A stretch of DNA of 5,968 bases from Luminiphilus sp. (GCA_029251065.1 JAQXEB010000141.1:1-5968), one strand, 5' to 3'. Shown: positions 1 through 5,735, counted from the stretch's first letter. Numbers and translations: made by a program. The notes: a model not told the origin generated them from the sequence alone.

Positions 1-591
1 CTTACGCTGATTCAGTCGTTTGTCGTTAATTGGGGGCTCGCCATTATTGTGCTCACCATTTTCGTAAAGCTCGCCTTTTTCCGTTTGTCGGCTGCAAGCT
101 ACAAGTCAATGGCGAAGATGCGCACGGTGCAACCCAAGATTCAAAGTATTCGCGATCAATACGCCGAAGATAAAGCGAAGCAACAACAAGCCATGATGGA
201 GCTCTGGAAGAAAGAAAAAATTAATCCGATGGGCGGATGTCTGCCGATGTTGATTCAAATGCCTGTATTCATTGCCCTGTACTGGGTCCTCCTTGAATCT
301 GTCGAGCTTCGACATGCCCCCTTTATTTTGTGGATTAATGATCTTTCAGCCATGGATCCCTACTTTGTATTACCGCTCTTGATGGGCATTAGCATGTACC
401 TCATGCAGCGCCTCAACCCTGCACCGCCGGACCCCATGCAAGCAAAAATAATGCAATACATGCCCATTGCGTTCACATTTTTAATGATGTGGTTCCCTGC
501 AGGCTTAGTGTTGTATTGGCTATGTAATAACTTGCTGTCGTTTGGTCAGCAGTACGTTGTTACGCGGCAAATTGAACAGGCCGCTCGCTAA
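1..591 (+). CDS. yidC: Membrane protein insertase YidC, C-terminal part (5' end outside window)
   Basis: YidC (Oxa1/Alb3 family) inserts and folds inner-membrane proteins, alone or with SecYEG. The frame is open from base 1, so this is the last 196 residues of a protein normally near 550; the GTG at 49 is internal, not a start. Visible in order (partial numbering): TM2 about 7-27 with the hydrophilic-groove basic residue as K23 (Arg in E. coli); the cytoplasmic helical hairpin about 34-76 (SMAKMR, QPKIQ, KEKINPMGGC); TM3 about 80-97 (LPMLIQMPVF); the SVELRHAPF / WINDLSAMDPY segment; TM4 about 121-137; the DPMQAKIMQYMP signature; and TM5 about 155-176 (WFPAGLVLYW). The C-terminal tail is very short (QIEQAAR) and lacks a long basic extension. 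One oddity is that the usually conserved Pro of the FFPLSAASY motif is Arg here (residue 28). mnmE starts 10 bp after the stop, as commonly seen in gammaproteobacteria. Confidence 0.97.
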   Translation, partial: LTLIQSFVVNWGLAIIVLTIFVKLAFFRLSAASYKSMAKMRTVQPKIQSIRDQYAEDKAKQQQAMMELWKKEKINPMGGCLPMLIQMPVFIALYWVLLESVELRHAPFILWINDLSAMDPYFVLPLLMGISMYLMQRLNPAPPDPMQAKIMQYMPIAFTFLMMWFPAGLVLYWLCNNLLSFGQQYVVTRQIEQAAR

Positions 592-601
592 ATAACGCCT
601 A

Positions 602-1948
602 ATGACAGCTTTAGATACCGACACTATTGCCGCAATCGCCACCGCGCGTGGCGACGGGCCGGTAGGTATTATCCGGCTTAGTGGCCCACAGGCGCTAACG
701 ATAGCAACCGGCTTGAGTCAACATCATTTTGAACCCCGATACGCCCACTTGTGCGTGTTTACTAACGCTTGCGGTGAGATTATTGATTCAGGACTCGGTC
801 TTTACTTTCCCCTCCCTCATTCGTTTACGGGTGAGGACGTCGTTGAACTGCAAATTCACGGTGGCCATATTGTGCTTCAAGCGCTGTTGTCACGCTGTCT
901 TGAGTTGGGTGCGCGAGCTGCTCGCCCGGGTGAATTTTCAGAGCGCAGCTTCCTGAACGGGAAGATTGACCTATTACAGGCCGAAGCGATTGCAGATTTA
1001 ATATCCGCAGAAACTGAAACTGCAGCTCAATTGGCTGCGTCATCGCTTGCCGGTGTTTTCTCGGAACTTGTCGACACGCTTGCTCGTGACTTGAATGAGT
1101 TACGTGCACTGACCGAAGCGTCGATCGATTTTCCAGAGGAAGACATCGACGTACTGCAACGGCATCACGTCATTACGCGACTTCACAGTTGTAACACCAC
1201 CATCACCACACTGTTGCGTGACGTCTCTACGGCACAAAAACGATCGCAACGTCACACCGCTGTCTTAATCGGCGCGCCAAACGCGGGGAAAAGTAGCCTG
1301 CTCAATGCATTGGCCTATGACGATATTGCTATTGTGACCGATCAACCCGGAACAACCAGAGATGCATTGAAAGAGACGGTTCAAATTGGCGAAGCCCTGC
1401 TTGAGATTGTTGATACTGCCGGTATACGTTCCACAACCGATGTTATTGAGCAAGAAGGGGTAAAGCGCGCTAAAGCCAGCGGTTGCTTAGCTGACCTTGT
1501 ACTTCATATTATTGATGATAGTCATCCGATTGGTATCGATACCGACTGGATACCTTTATCTACGCCGATCATTAAAGTTTTCAATAAAGCCGACTTAACA
1601 CAACGCGAATTAGGGCGCTTCAAAGACACCGAGGGTCGAAACTGCGTCGCTCTCAGCGCCGCTACACGTCACGGATTAGATGAGTTGGCCTCTATCGTTG
1701 AAGAAAGCCTGCTACTGGATAGTCATCAACACTCGATGTTCAGTGCGCGTCAGCGACACGTGGACGCACTTGCCGAAGCAGAGCAATTACTGGCTCACGC
1801 GCTCGAACAATTTAATGTTCACAACGCCGCAGAATTACTCTCAGAAGATCTTAAACGAGTGCAAACCGCCATCGACACACTCACCGGAAGAATCTCTAGC
1901 GACGATATACTGGGTCAAATATTCAGTTCATTCTGCATCGGTAAGTAA
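602..1948 (+). CDS. mnmE: tRNA uridine-5-carboxymethylaminomethyl modification GTPase MnmE (TrmE)
   Basis: MnmE is a potassium-dependent GTPase that works with MnmG in the cytoplasm to add the cmnm5 (or nm5) group to wobble U34 of certain tRNAs, using a methylene-tetrahydrofolate-derived carbon. The 448 residues match the usual length of about 450. The N-terminal folate-binding domain (about 1-120) shows IIRLSGP (23-29), SFTGED (74-79), HGG (86-88) and RPGEFSERSFLNGK (108-121). A helical domain surrounds an inserted G domain: P-loop GAPNAGKS (224-231), TTRD switch (251-254), DTAG (271-274), Glu283 aligning with E. coli catalytic Glu282, NKAD (328-331) and LSA (351-353). The C terminus is the hallmark FCIGK with Cys445. 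The ATG at 602 gives the canonical N terminus (DTIAAIAT) and lies 10 bp after yidC. No clear Shine-Dalgarno precedes it, which suggests coupling to yidC translation. Its partner gene mnmG lies across the putative origin. Confidence 0.98.
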   Translation: MTALDTDTIAAIATARGDGPVGIIRLSGPQALTIATGLSQHHFEPRYAHLCVFTNACGEIIDSGLGLYFPLPHSFTGEDVVELQIHGGHIVLQALLSRCLELGARAARPGEFSERSFLNGKIDLLQAEAIADLISAETETAAQLAASSLAGVFSELVDTLARDLNELRALTEASIDFPEEDIDVLQRHHVITRLHSCNTTITTLLRDVSTAQKRSQRHTAVLIGAPNAGKSSLLNALAYDDIAIVTDQPGTTRDALKETVQIGEALLEIVDTAGIRSTTDVIEQEGVKRAKASGCLADLVLHIIDDSHPIGIDTDWIPLSTPIIKVFNKADLTQRELGRFKDTEGRNCVALSAATRHGLDELASIVEESLLLDSHQHSMFSARQRHVDALAEAEQLLAHALEQFNVHNAAELLSEDLKRVQTAIDTLTGRISSDDILGQIFSSFCIGK

Positions 1949-2016
1949 TTGCTTTGCAGTACAGTTAATGACGTATTAGCGCCTAACACCACCCCGGTTC
2001 TTTTCGCCACCTATCC

Positions 2017-2025
2017 TGTGCATAA
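2017..2025 (-). promoter_or_regulatory. DnaA box (TTATGCACA on - strand), distal box 1
   Basis: The + strand reads TGTGCATAA, a full match to the relaxed DnaA consensus TTWTNCACA on the - strand. With the base that follows it forms a 10-mer repeated exactly at 2053-2062. It is the far-left boundary of the putative origin and faces the + strand box at 2197, in the position R4 takes relative to R1 in E. coli. Confidence 0.7.
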
Positions 2026-2052
2026 CACTGCTCTAAACCCTGTGCGCCGTTG

Positions 2053-2061
2053 TGTGCATAA
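2053..2061 (-). promoter_or_regulatory. DnaA box (TTATGCACA on - strand), distal box 2
   Basis: This is the second exact copy of TGTGCATAA, 36 bp downstream of the first and in the same orientation. A partial copy (TGTGC) lies at 2041-2045, so the TGTGC starts fall at 2017, 2041 and 2053, all multiples of 12 bp apart. This fits a same-direction array for DnaA oligomerisation. The binding itself is inferred. Confidence 0.7.
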
Positions 2062-2097
2062 CCGGACGTCGAAGTTTGCTTACTCTTAGAGCGTTAC

Positions 2098-2106
2098 TTA
2101 TCCAGC
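2098..2106 (+). promoter_or_regulatory. Weak DnaA box-like site
   Basis: TTATCCAGC matches the first seven bases of the strong box TTATCCACA and differs at the last two. It has the same orientation as the unwinding-side box at 2197. It may be a low-affinity site filled only by ATP-DnaA, or chance similarity. Confidence 0.3.
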
Positions 2107-2196
2107 GAACATCCCCTGCTTGTACGATGGTTTTACAGCCGTTACAAAAAGACTTTGTGTTGTATTTTTATGAGTGTCTACAGGGCCTGCAGAGGG

Positions 2197-2205
2197 TTTT
2201 CCACA
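2197..2205 (+). promoter_or_regulatory. DnaA box (TTTTCCACA) next to the unwinding region
   Basis: TTTTCCACA matches TTWTNCACA and has one mismatch from TTATCCACA. It is the last box before the A+T-rich stretch and points towards it. It is followed by 13 bp ending in the GC cluster CGCGCCC, then TAATAATAA at 2219-2227. E. coli R1 read towards its unwinding element has, from memory, a box, 14 bp, then TAATAA. This makes it the probable R1 equivalent that loads DnaA onto the opening strand. Confidence 0.7.
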
Positions 2206-2218
2206 AAATTTCGCGCCC

Positions 2219-2300
2219 TAATAATAACAACATCAAAGTATCTACTCTTTAATATATATATTTAAATATAAGTTCATTGCCGTAAATTCAAAGTTAAAGA
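2219..2300. other. A+T-rich DNA unwinding element (DUE)
   Basis: By hand count 16 of these 82 bases are G or C, so the stretch is about 80% A+T. It includes 24 consecutive A/T bases at 2248-2271 (core ATATATATATTTAAATATA). It begins with TAATAATAA, whose complement reads 3'-GAT-TAT-TAT-like triplets when the preceding C is included, resembling a DnaA-trio. No E. coli-style GATC-containing 13-mers are present. It is inferred to be the site of initial strand opening, and also lies upstream of the mnmG promoter. Confidence 0.65.
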
Positions 2301-2318
2301 TTGGTCGTAATCGACCAA
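2301..2318. repeat. Perfect inverted repeat TTGGTCG-N4-CGACCAA
   Basis: Two perfect 7-base arms (2301-2307 and 2312-2318) flank TAAT. The element sits between the A+T-rich region and the mnmG promoter. No T-run follows on the + strand, so it is not a classic intrinsic terminator for rightward transcription. On the - strand a moderately T-rich stretch follows, so weak leftward termination cannot be excluded. The dyad could be an operator for a dimeric regulator or an origin-binding protein. Its function is unknown. Confidence 0.6.
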
Positions 2319-2372
2319 GAAGCCAAACAACAAAACTTAGGTTTTACCCTTTTTAAACGATCCTTAATGTGC

Positions 2373-2401
2373 TTATGTTCTTTAACGAATGCCCGTATAC
2401 T
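2373..2401 (+). promoter_or_regulatory. Probable sigma-70 promoter of the mnmG-rsmG-parAB operon
   Basis: TATACT at 2396-2401 is a good -10 box (5 of 6 to TATAAT). The best-spaced -35 is TTATGT at 2373-2378 (17-bp spacer), which is poor. The bases after the -10 (TCGCGGCCC) are strongly GC-rich, the discriminator type linked to ppGpp (stringent) control of translation genes. Transcription would start near 2408, leaving a 5' leader of about 25 bases. TTAACGAA flanks the -10 on both sides (2382-2389 and 2411-2418). Transcription would run away from the putative origin and could help unwinding through negative supercoiling. The start site is inferred. Confidence 0.45.
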
Positions 2402-2432
2402 TCGCGGCCCTTAACGAACCACAGACACGCAG

Positions 2433-4331
2433 ATGAGTGCAGACCGACTATTTGATGTCATTGTTGTTGGCGGTGGTCATGCCGGTACCGAGGCGGCCTT
2501 AGCGTCAGCGCGGGCCGGATCCCGAACCCTGCTTATCACGCACTCAATCGACACGTTAGGACAAATGTCGTGTAACCCTGCTATTGGTGGCATTGGTAAA
2601 TCTCACTTAGTTCGAGAGATCGATGCCCTCGGTGGTGCCATGGCAACGGCCACCGATCTGGCGGGTATTCAATTCCGAGTGCTAAACGCCCGCAAAGGTC
2701 CCGCGGTTAGAGCCACTCGCGCCCAGGCTGATCGGGTTCTTTACCGGAATGCCATACGACAAATCCTATTTGCTCAAAAGAATCTGACCATTTTCCAAGA
2801 CGCCGTCGATGATATTGAGCTCTGTGGCGATCAAATATCAGGCATTAAAACGTCGACAGGCATCCGTTTTAAAGCTTTGGCATGTGTACTGACTGCGGGG
2901 ACATTTCTTCATGGGAAAATTCATATTGGACTTCAGAACCAGTCGGGTGGACGTATGGGCGACCCTTCAGTTGTCACGTTAGCGGACCAACTCCGCGAAA
3001 TATGCCCTCGCCTAGGTCGATTAAAGACAGGAACGCCGCCCAGAATTGATGGCAATACGGTCGATTATTCGTCTTTGCAGGAACAGTGGGGAGACACGCC
3101 GCGACCGGTAATGTCTCAGTTGGGGTCAGTGGACCAACATCCCGAGCAGGTGTGTTGTTGGATTACTAAAACGAACGAGGAAACGCACGATATTATTCGG
3201 AGTGGTTTAGATCGCTCACCAATGTTTAGTGGTGTGATCGAGGGAACTGGACCTCGATACTGCCCCAGTATTGAAGATAAGATTCACCGGTTCGCTGATA
3301 AGAGTTCGCACCAGATTTTTTTAGAGCCTGAGGGATTAACAACGTCCGAACTTTATCCTAACGGGATTTCTACGTCGCTTCCTTATGACATTCAAGTCGC
3401 GCTGGTGCGCTCCATTACGGGGCTTGAAAACGCGCACATTACGCGACCCGGTTACGCCATTGAGTATGATTACTTTGATCCCAGAGATTTAAAACACAGT
3501 CTGATGACGCGTCACGTTTCTGGGCTATTTTTTGCGGGTCAAATCAATGGCACAACCGGTTATGAAGAAGCTGGCGCCCAAGGGTTATTGGCGGGACTTA
3601 ACGCATCTCGGTATGCCGCTGAGCTGGATCCGTGGGAACCCCAACGAGATGAGGCTTACATCGGTGTTTTGGTCGATGATCTGGTGACACTTGGGACGCT
3701 CGAGCCTTATCGAATGTTTACATCGAGAGCAGAATATCGACTACAGCTTCGTCAAGATAACGCCGATGAGCGATTAACGGCAAAAGGCCGTTCGTTAGCA
3801 CTGATCACTGACGACCACTGGAAGGTGTTTGAAGATAAGCAGCTGACGATTCAACAAGAACTTGAGCGCCTTGATGCTACTTTCATACACCCAAAGACAG
3901 AGTTTGCTCAAATGCTCGACGGTAAGTTAACGACACCGCTCACGCGTGAGTATTCCATGGCAGATCTAGTGCGACGACCCGAGCTGTCATACAGCGATGT
4001 TGCTAGTTTAAAAGGTGAAATGGTTCAAGATTCCGCAACGGCCGAGCACATTGAAACGCGAGTGAAATATGCCGGTTACATTGCGCGTCAACAAGACGAT
4101 ATAGATCGTTTGAAACGGCATGAAAATACGCCGATACCTACGGGATTTGATTTCTCAAAGGTGTCAGGACTGTCGAATGAAATTTGCCAGAAGCTTATAC
4201 AAAACCAACCCAGCAACATTGCTCGGGCAAGTCGTATACAGGGTGTTACACCCTCGGCTTTATCGCTGTTATTAGTTCATTTACGACGAAGTAGCGAAAA
4301 ATCCGCTGAACGCATAGTCAGTAATGCGTAA
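2433..4331 (+). CDS. mnmG: tRNA uridine-5-carboxymethylaminomethyl modification enzyme MnmG (GidA)
   Basis: MnmG is the FAD- and NADH-dependent partner of MnmE in making cmnm5U34 or nm5U34 in tRNA wobble positions. The 632 residues fit the usual 629-632. The N terminus is a Rossmann FAD-binding site, VVGGGHAGTEAA (11-22). Other family signatures are CNPAIGGIGK (47-56) with Cys47, HLVREIDALGG (58-68), GRLKTGTPPRIDG (195-207), IEGTGPRYCPSIEDK (269-283) with Cys277, RPGYAIEYDYFDPRDL (338-353), LFFAGQINGTTGYEEAGAQGLLAGLNA (365-391) and EPYRMFTSRAEYRL (424-437). Cys47 and Cys277 have the same numbers as the functional cysteines in E. coli. The helical C-terminal MnmE/tRNA-binding domain (about 545-620) has YAGYIARQQDDI and GVTPSALSLLLVHL. 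Residue 57 is Ser where E. coli has Gly (GKGHLV). The ATG at 2433 gives the canonical short N terminus although the upstream Shine-Dalgarno is weak. The gene heads the operon and overlaps rsmG by 8 bp. Confidence 0.98.
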   Translation: MSADRLFDVIVVGGGHAGTEAALASARAGSRTLLITHSIDTLGQMSCNPAIGGIGKSHLVREIDALGGAMATATDLAGIQFRVLNARKGPAVRATRAQADRVLYRNAIRQILFAQKNLTIFQDAVDDIELCGDQISGIKTSTGIRFKALACVLTAGTFLHGKIHIGLQNQSGGRMGDPSVVTLADQLREICPRLGRLKTGTPPRIDGNTVDYSSLQEQWGDTPRPVMSQLGSVDQHPEQVCCWITKTNEETHDIIRSGLDRSPMFSGVIEGTGPRYCPSIEDKIHRFADKSSHQIFLEPEGLTTSELYPNGISTSLPYDIQVALVRSITGLENAHITRPGYAIEYDYFDPRDLKHSLMTRHVSGLFFAGQINGTTGYEEAGAQGLLAGLNASRYAAELDPWEPQRDEAYIGVLVDDLVTLGTLEPYRMFTSRAEYRLQLRQDNADERLTAKGRSLALITDDHWKVFEDKQLTIQQELERLDATFIHPKTEFAQMLDGKLTTPLTREYSMADLVRRPELSYSDVASLKGEMVQDSATAEHIETRVKYAGYIARQQDDIDRLKRHENTPIPTGFDFSKVSGLSNEICQKLIQNQPSNIARASRIQGVTPSALSLLLVHLRRSSEKSAERIVSNA

Positions 4332-4962
4332 TTTTCAATATGAACTGATTTGCAAAGGATTAGCTGCATTATCTATCGACGAGCAACGTGCAACGCTGCT
4401 CTATGAATATCTTCAATTGCTACAGAAGTGGAATAAACCGTTTAACTTAACAGCGATTAAAAAAGCTGAAGAAATGATTCCGAAACACCTCATGGACAGT
4501 CTGTCAGTATTGGCGCATCTCGGCGATGCTCACCGTGTTTGCGACGTGGGCACGGGCGCAGGACTGCCAGGCATTCCACTCGCAATTTGCTGCCCAGAAA
4601 CAGAGTTTGTACTCTTAGACAGCAACGGAAAGAAAACCCGCTTTCTTCATCAAGCGAAGCGTCACTTAAACCTCAACAACGTCACTATCGTCGAGGGACG
4701 TGCTGAAGACTACCAGCCAGAGGTGGGGTTTGATGCTGTGTTGAGCCGAGCGTTTGCTGACTTGACGCGAATGTGTCAGGTGTCACAGCACCTACTGAAA
4801 AAAAAAGGTGTTTGGCTCGCTATGAAGTCTCAAACACTTGAAACCGAAAAAGCGACGCTCGATGGACGTATTGTTCTCGTTGAGCAGCGGGCGCTTCACG
4901 TGCCAGGTCTGAACGAAGTGAGGCGGCTTGCGGTGCTTAAGCTTGCCGAGGCAATAATATGA
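4324..4962 (+). CDS. rsmG: 16S rRNA (guanine-N7)-methyltransferase RsmG (GidB)
   Basis: RsmG uses S-adenosylmethionine to methylate N7 of G527 (E. coli numbering) of 16S rRNA in the 30S decoding region; loss in other bacteria gives low-level streptomycin resistance. The 212 residues compare with 207 in E. coli. Visible features: KWNKPFNLTAI (35-45), HLMDSL (55-60), the SAM-binding glycine motif DVGTGAGLPGIPL (74-86), acidic end of beta-2 LLDSNGKKTRFL (97-108) with Asp99, SRAFADL (141-147) and the MKSQ motif (167-170), where many homologues have KG. The ATG at 4324 lies inside mnmG, sharing 8 bp in another frame with no recognisable Shine-Dalgarno, so translation is probably coupled to mnmG. 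A run of nine A (4798-4806) encodes Lys159-161 and is a possible slippage site. The stop shares ATGA with the parA start. Confidence 0.97.
   Translation: MRNFQYELICKGLAALSIDEQRATLLYEYLQLLQKWNKPFNLTAIKKAEEMIPKHLMDSLSVLAHLGDAHRVCDVGTGAGLPGIPLAICCPETEFVLLDSNGKKTRFLHQAKRHLNLNNVTIVEGRAEDYQPEVGFDAVLSRAFADLTRMCQVSQHLLKKKGVWLAMKSQTLETEKATLDGRIVLVEQRALHVPGLNEVRRLAVLKLAEAII
4948..4951 (+). promoter_or_regulatory. Shine-Dalgarno of parA
   Basis: GAGG lies inside the end of rsmG, 7 bases before the parA ATG. It supports the 4959 start and the 4-bp ATGA overlap typical of stop-start coupling. Confidence 0.6.
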
Positions 4963-5717
4963 AAATCATCGCCGTCGCAAATCAAAAAGGGGGGGTTGGT
5001 AAAACCACCTCTAGCGTCAACTTGGCAGCGTCTCTTGCTCAAATTGGACAGCGTGTTTTGCTGGTGGATATGGACCCACAGGGCAACGCGACGATGTCTT
5101 CAGGCATAGAGAAAAATAAGCTCGAGCGTTCGGTGCTCGATGTGTTGCTTAATGAGGCCGCATTGTCAGAGTGTTTAATCACCTCTCCTTCGGGTGGGTA
5201 TGGGGTGCTTCCCGCGAACGGCGATCTTACGGCGGCTGAAGTAGAACTGATCGATGTCGATGGTAAAGAACTGCGTCTTAAGTCTGGGTTATCGCAAGCC
5301 ACAGCGCTGTTTGATTACGTTTTAGTCGATTGTCCACCGTCGCTAAACATGCTGACGGTGAATGCGATGGTGGCCTGTGATTCAATACTAATTACCATGC
5401 AGTGCGAATATTTTGCTCTTGAAGGGTTATCGGCGCTACTCAGTACCGTACGGCGCATTAACGAGACCGTTAACGCCGACTTAGAAATCGAGGGTATTCT
5501 TCGAACAATGTATGATCCTCGCAACTCGCTAACGACCGAAGTTTCAGAGCAATTATTCAGTCATTTTGGCAGCTTGGTCTATCGAACGGTTATTCCGCGT
5601 AACGTTCGTTTAGCAGAGGCACCCAGTCACGGGGAGCCGGGTATTGTTTATGACAGGTATTCACGCGGTGCTCGTGCTTACATGGCGCTGGCTGAAGAGT
5701 TTTTGCGCAGACAGTAA
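4959..5717 (+). CDS. parA: Chromosome-partitioning ATPase ParA (Soj type)
   Basis: ParA is a deviant Walker ATPase. ATP-bound dimers coat the nucleoid, and ParB bound at parS near the origin stimulates hydrolysis, moving sister origins apart. The 252 residues with no N-terminal helix-turn-helix identify the small chromosomal (Soj-like) type rather than the long plasmid P1/F type. Motifs: deviant Walker A KGGVGKTT (10-17) with signature Lys10 and nucleotide Lys15; Walker A' VLLVDMDPQGNAT (33-45) with Asp39; Walker B LVDCPPS (122-128) with Asp124; MQCEYFALEGL (147-157); and DPRNSLT (186-192) and PRNVRLAEAPSHG (213-225), where Arg188 and Arg217 probably serve non-specific DNA binding as in other Soj proteins. 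The P-loop codons contain A5G7 (4984-4995), a possible frameshift-prone run. It follows rsmG with a 4-bp overlap and is followed by parB after 25 bp. Confidence 0.98.
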   Translation: MKIIAVANQKGGVGKTTSSVNLAASLAQIGQRVLLVDMDPQGNATMSSGIEKNKLERSVLDVLLNEAALSECLITSPSGGYGVLPANGDLTAAEVELIDVDGKELRLKSGLSQATALFDYVLVDCPPSLNMLTVNAMVACDSILITMQCEYFALEGLSALLSTVRRINETVNADLEIEGILRTMYDPRNSLTTEVSEQLFSHFGSLVYRTVIPRNVRLAEAPSHGEPGIVYDRYSRGARAYMALAEEFLRRQ

Positions 5718-5731
5718 AGGCCGGTGTCCCC

Positions 5732-5735
5732 AGGA
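5732..5735 (+). promoter_or_regulatory. Shine-Dalgarno of parB
   Basis: AGGA is 7 bases before the ATG at 5743, in the 25-bp parA-parB gap. It supports that start. A nearby GTG at 5739 is out of frame. Confidence 0.6.

Larger units (their letters stand above)
2011..2300. other. oriC: Putative chromosomal replication origin (oriC) between mnmE and mnmG
   Basis: The 484-bp gap 1949-2432 contains no credible gene. It carries two identical DnaA boxes TGTGCATAA (2017-2025, 2053-2061; TTATGCACA on the - strand), a weak TTATCCAGC (2098-2106) and TTTTCCACA (2197-2205). All but the weak one fit TTWTNCACA. An unwinding-type region of about 80% A+T follows (2219-2300). The outer boxes face each other over 189 bp, and the A+T-rich side lies next to the start of mnmG. 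E. coli oriC, as I remember it, has R1 and R4 in the same arrangement with nearly the same span beside gidA. G/C skew flips sign across the gap. parAB nearby fits an origin-proximal location. In Pseudomonas the mapped origin is near dnaA-rpmH, so a second or different origin elsewhere is possible. No IHF or Fis site was convincing. From 1949 to 2010 I see neither a terminator nor any other element. Confidence 0.8.

Noticed and set aside
49..51. GTG as a start for a short YidC-like protein
   Set aside because: The frame is open to base 1 with typical YidC TM2 sequence upstream of the GTG, so it is internal to a cut gene.
825..1109. 94-codon open frame on the - strand within mnmE
   Set aside because: Antisense to the conserved MnmE region and its product is unlike any family I know. 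Shadow of mnmE.
1752..1767. CACGTG core in mnmE as a possible parS site
   Set aside because: About seven mismatches to the parS palindrome and no flanking symmetry.
1680..1979. 99-codon + strand frame overlapping the mnmE 3' end
   Set aside because: It is a shifted-frame reading of mnmE, whose FCIGK terminus is intact, so there is no frameshift.
1949..2016. Possible intrinsic terminator after mnmE
   Set aside because: No GC-rich hairpin followed by a T-run could be found. Transcription may read into the gap or end by Rho.
2052..2252. 66-codon open frame on + strand in the mnmE-mnmG gap
   Set aside because: It overlaps the DnaA boxes and A+T-rich region, the product has no recognisable domain, and there is no ribosome binding site. 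Chance frame.
4892..4907. CACGTG core in rsmG as a possible parS site
   Set aside because: Outside the 6-base core and a few flanking bases it has about six mismatches to the 16-bp parS palindrome TGTTTCACGTGAAACA. No convincing parS is present in the window despite parAB.
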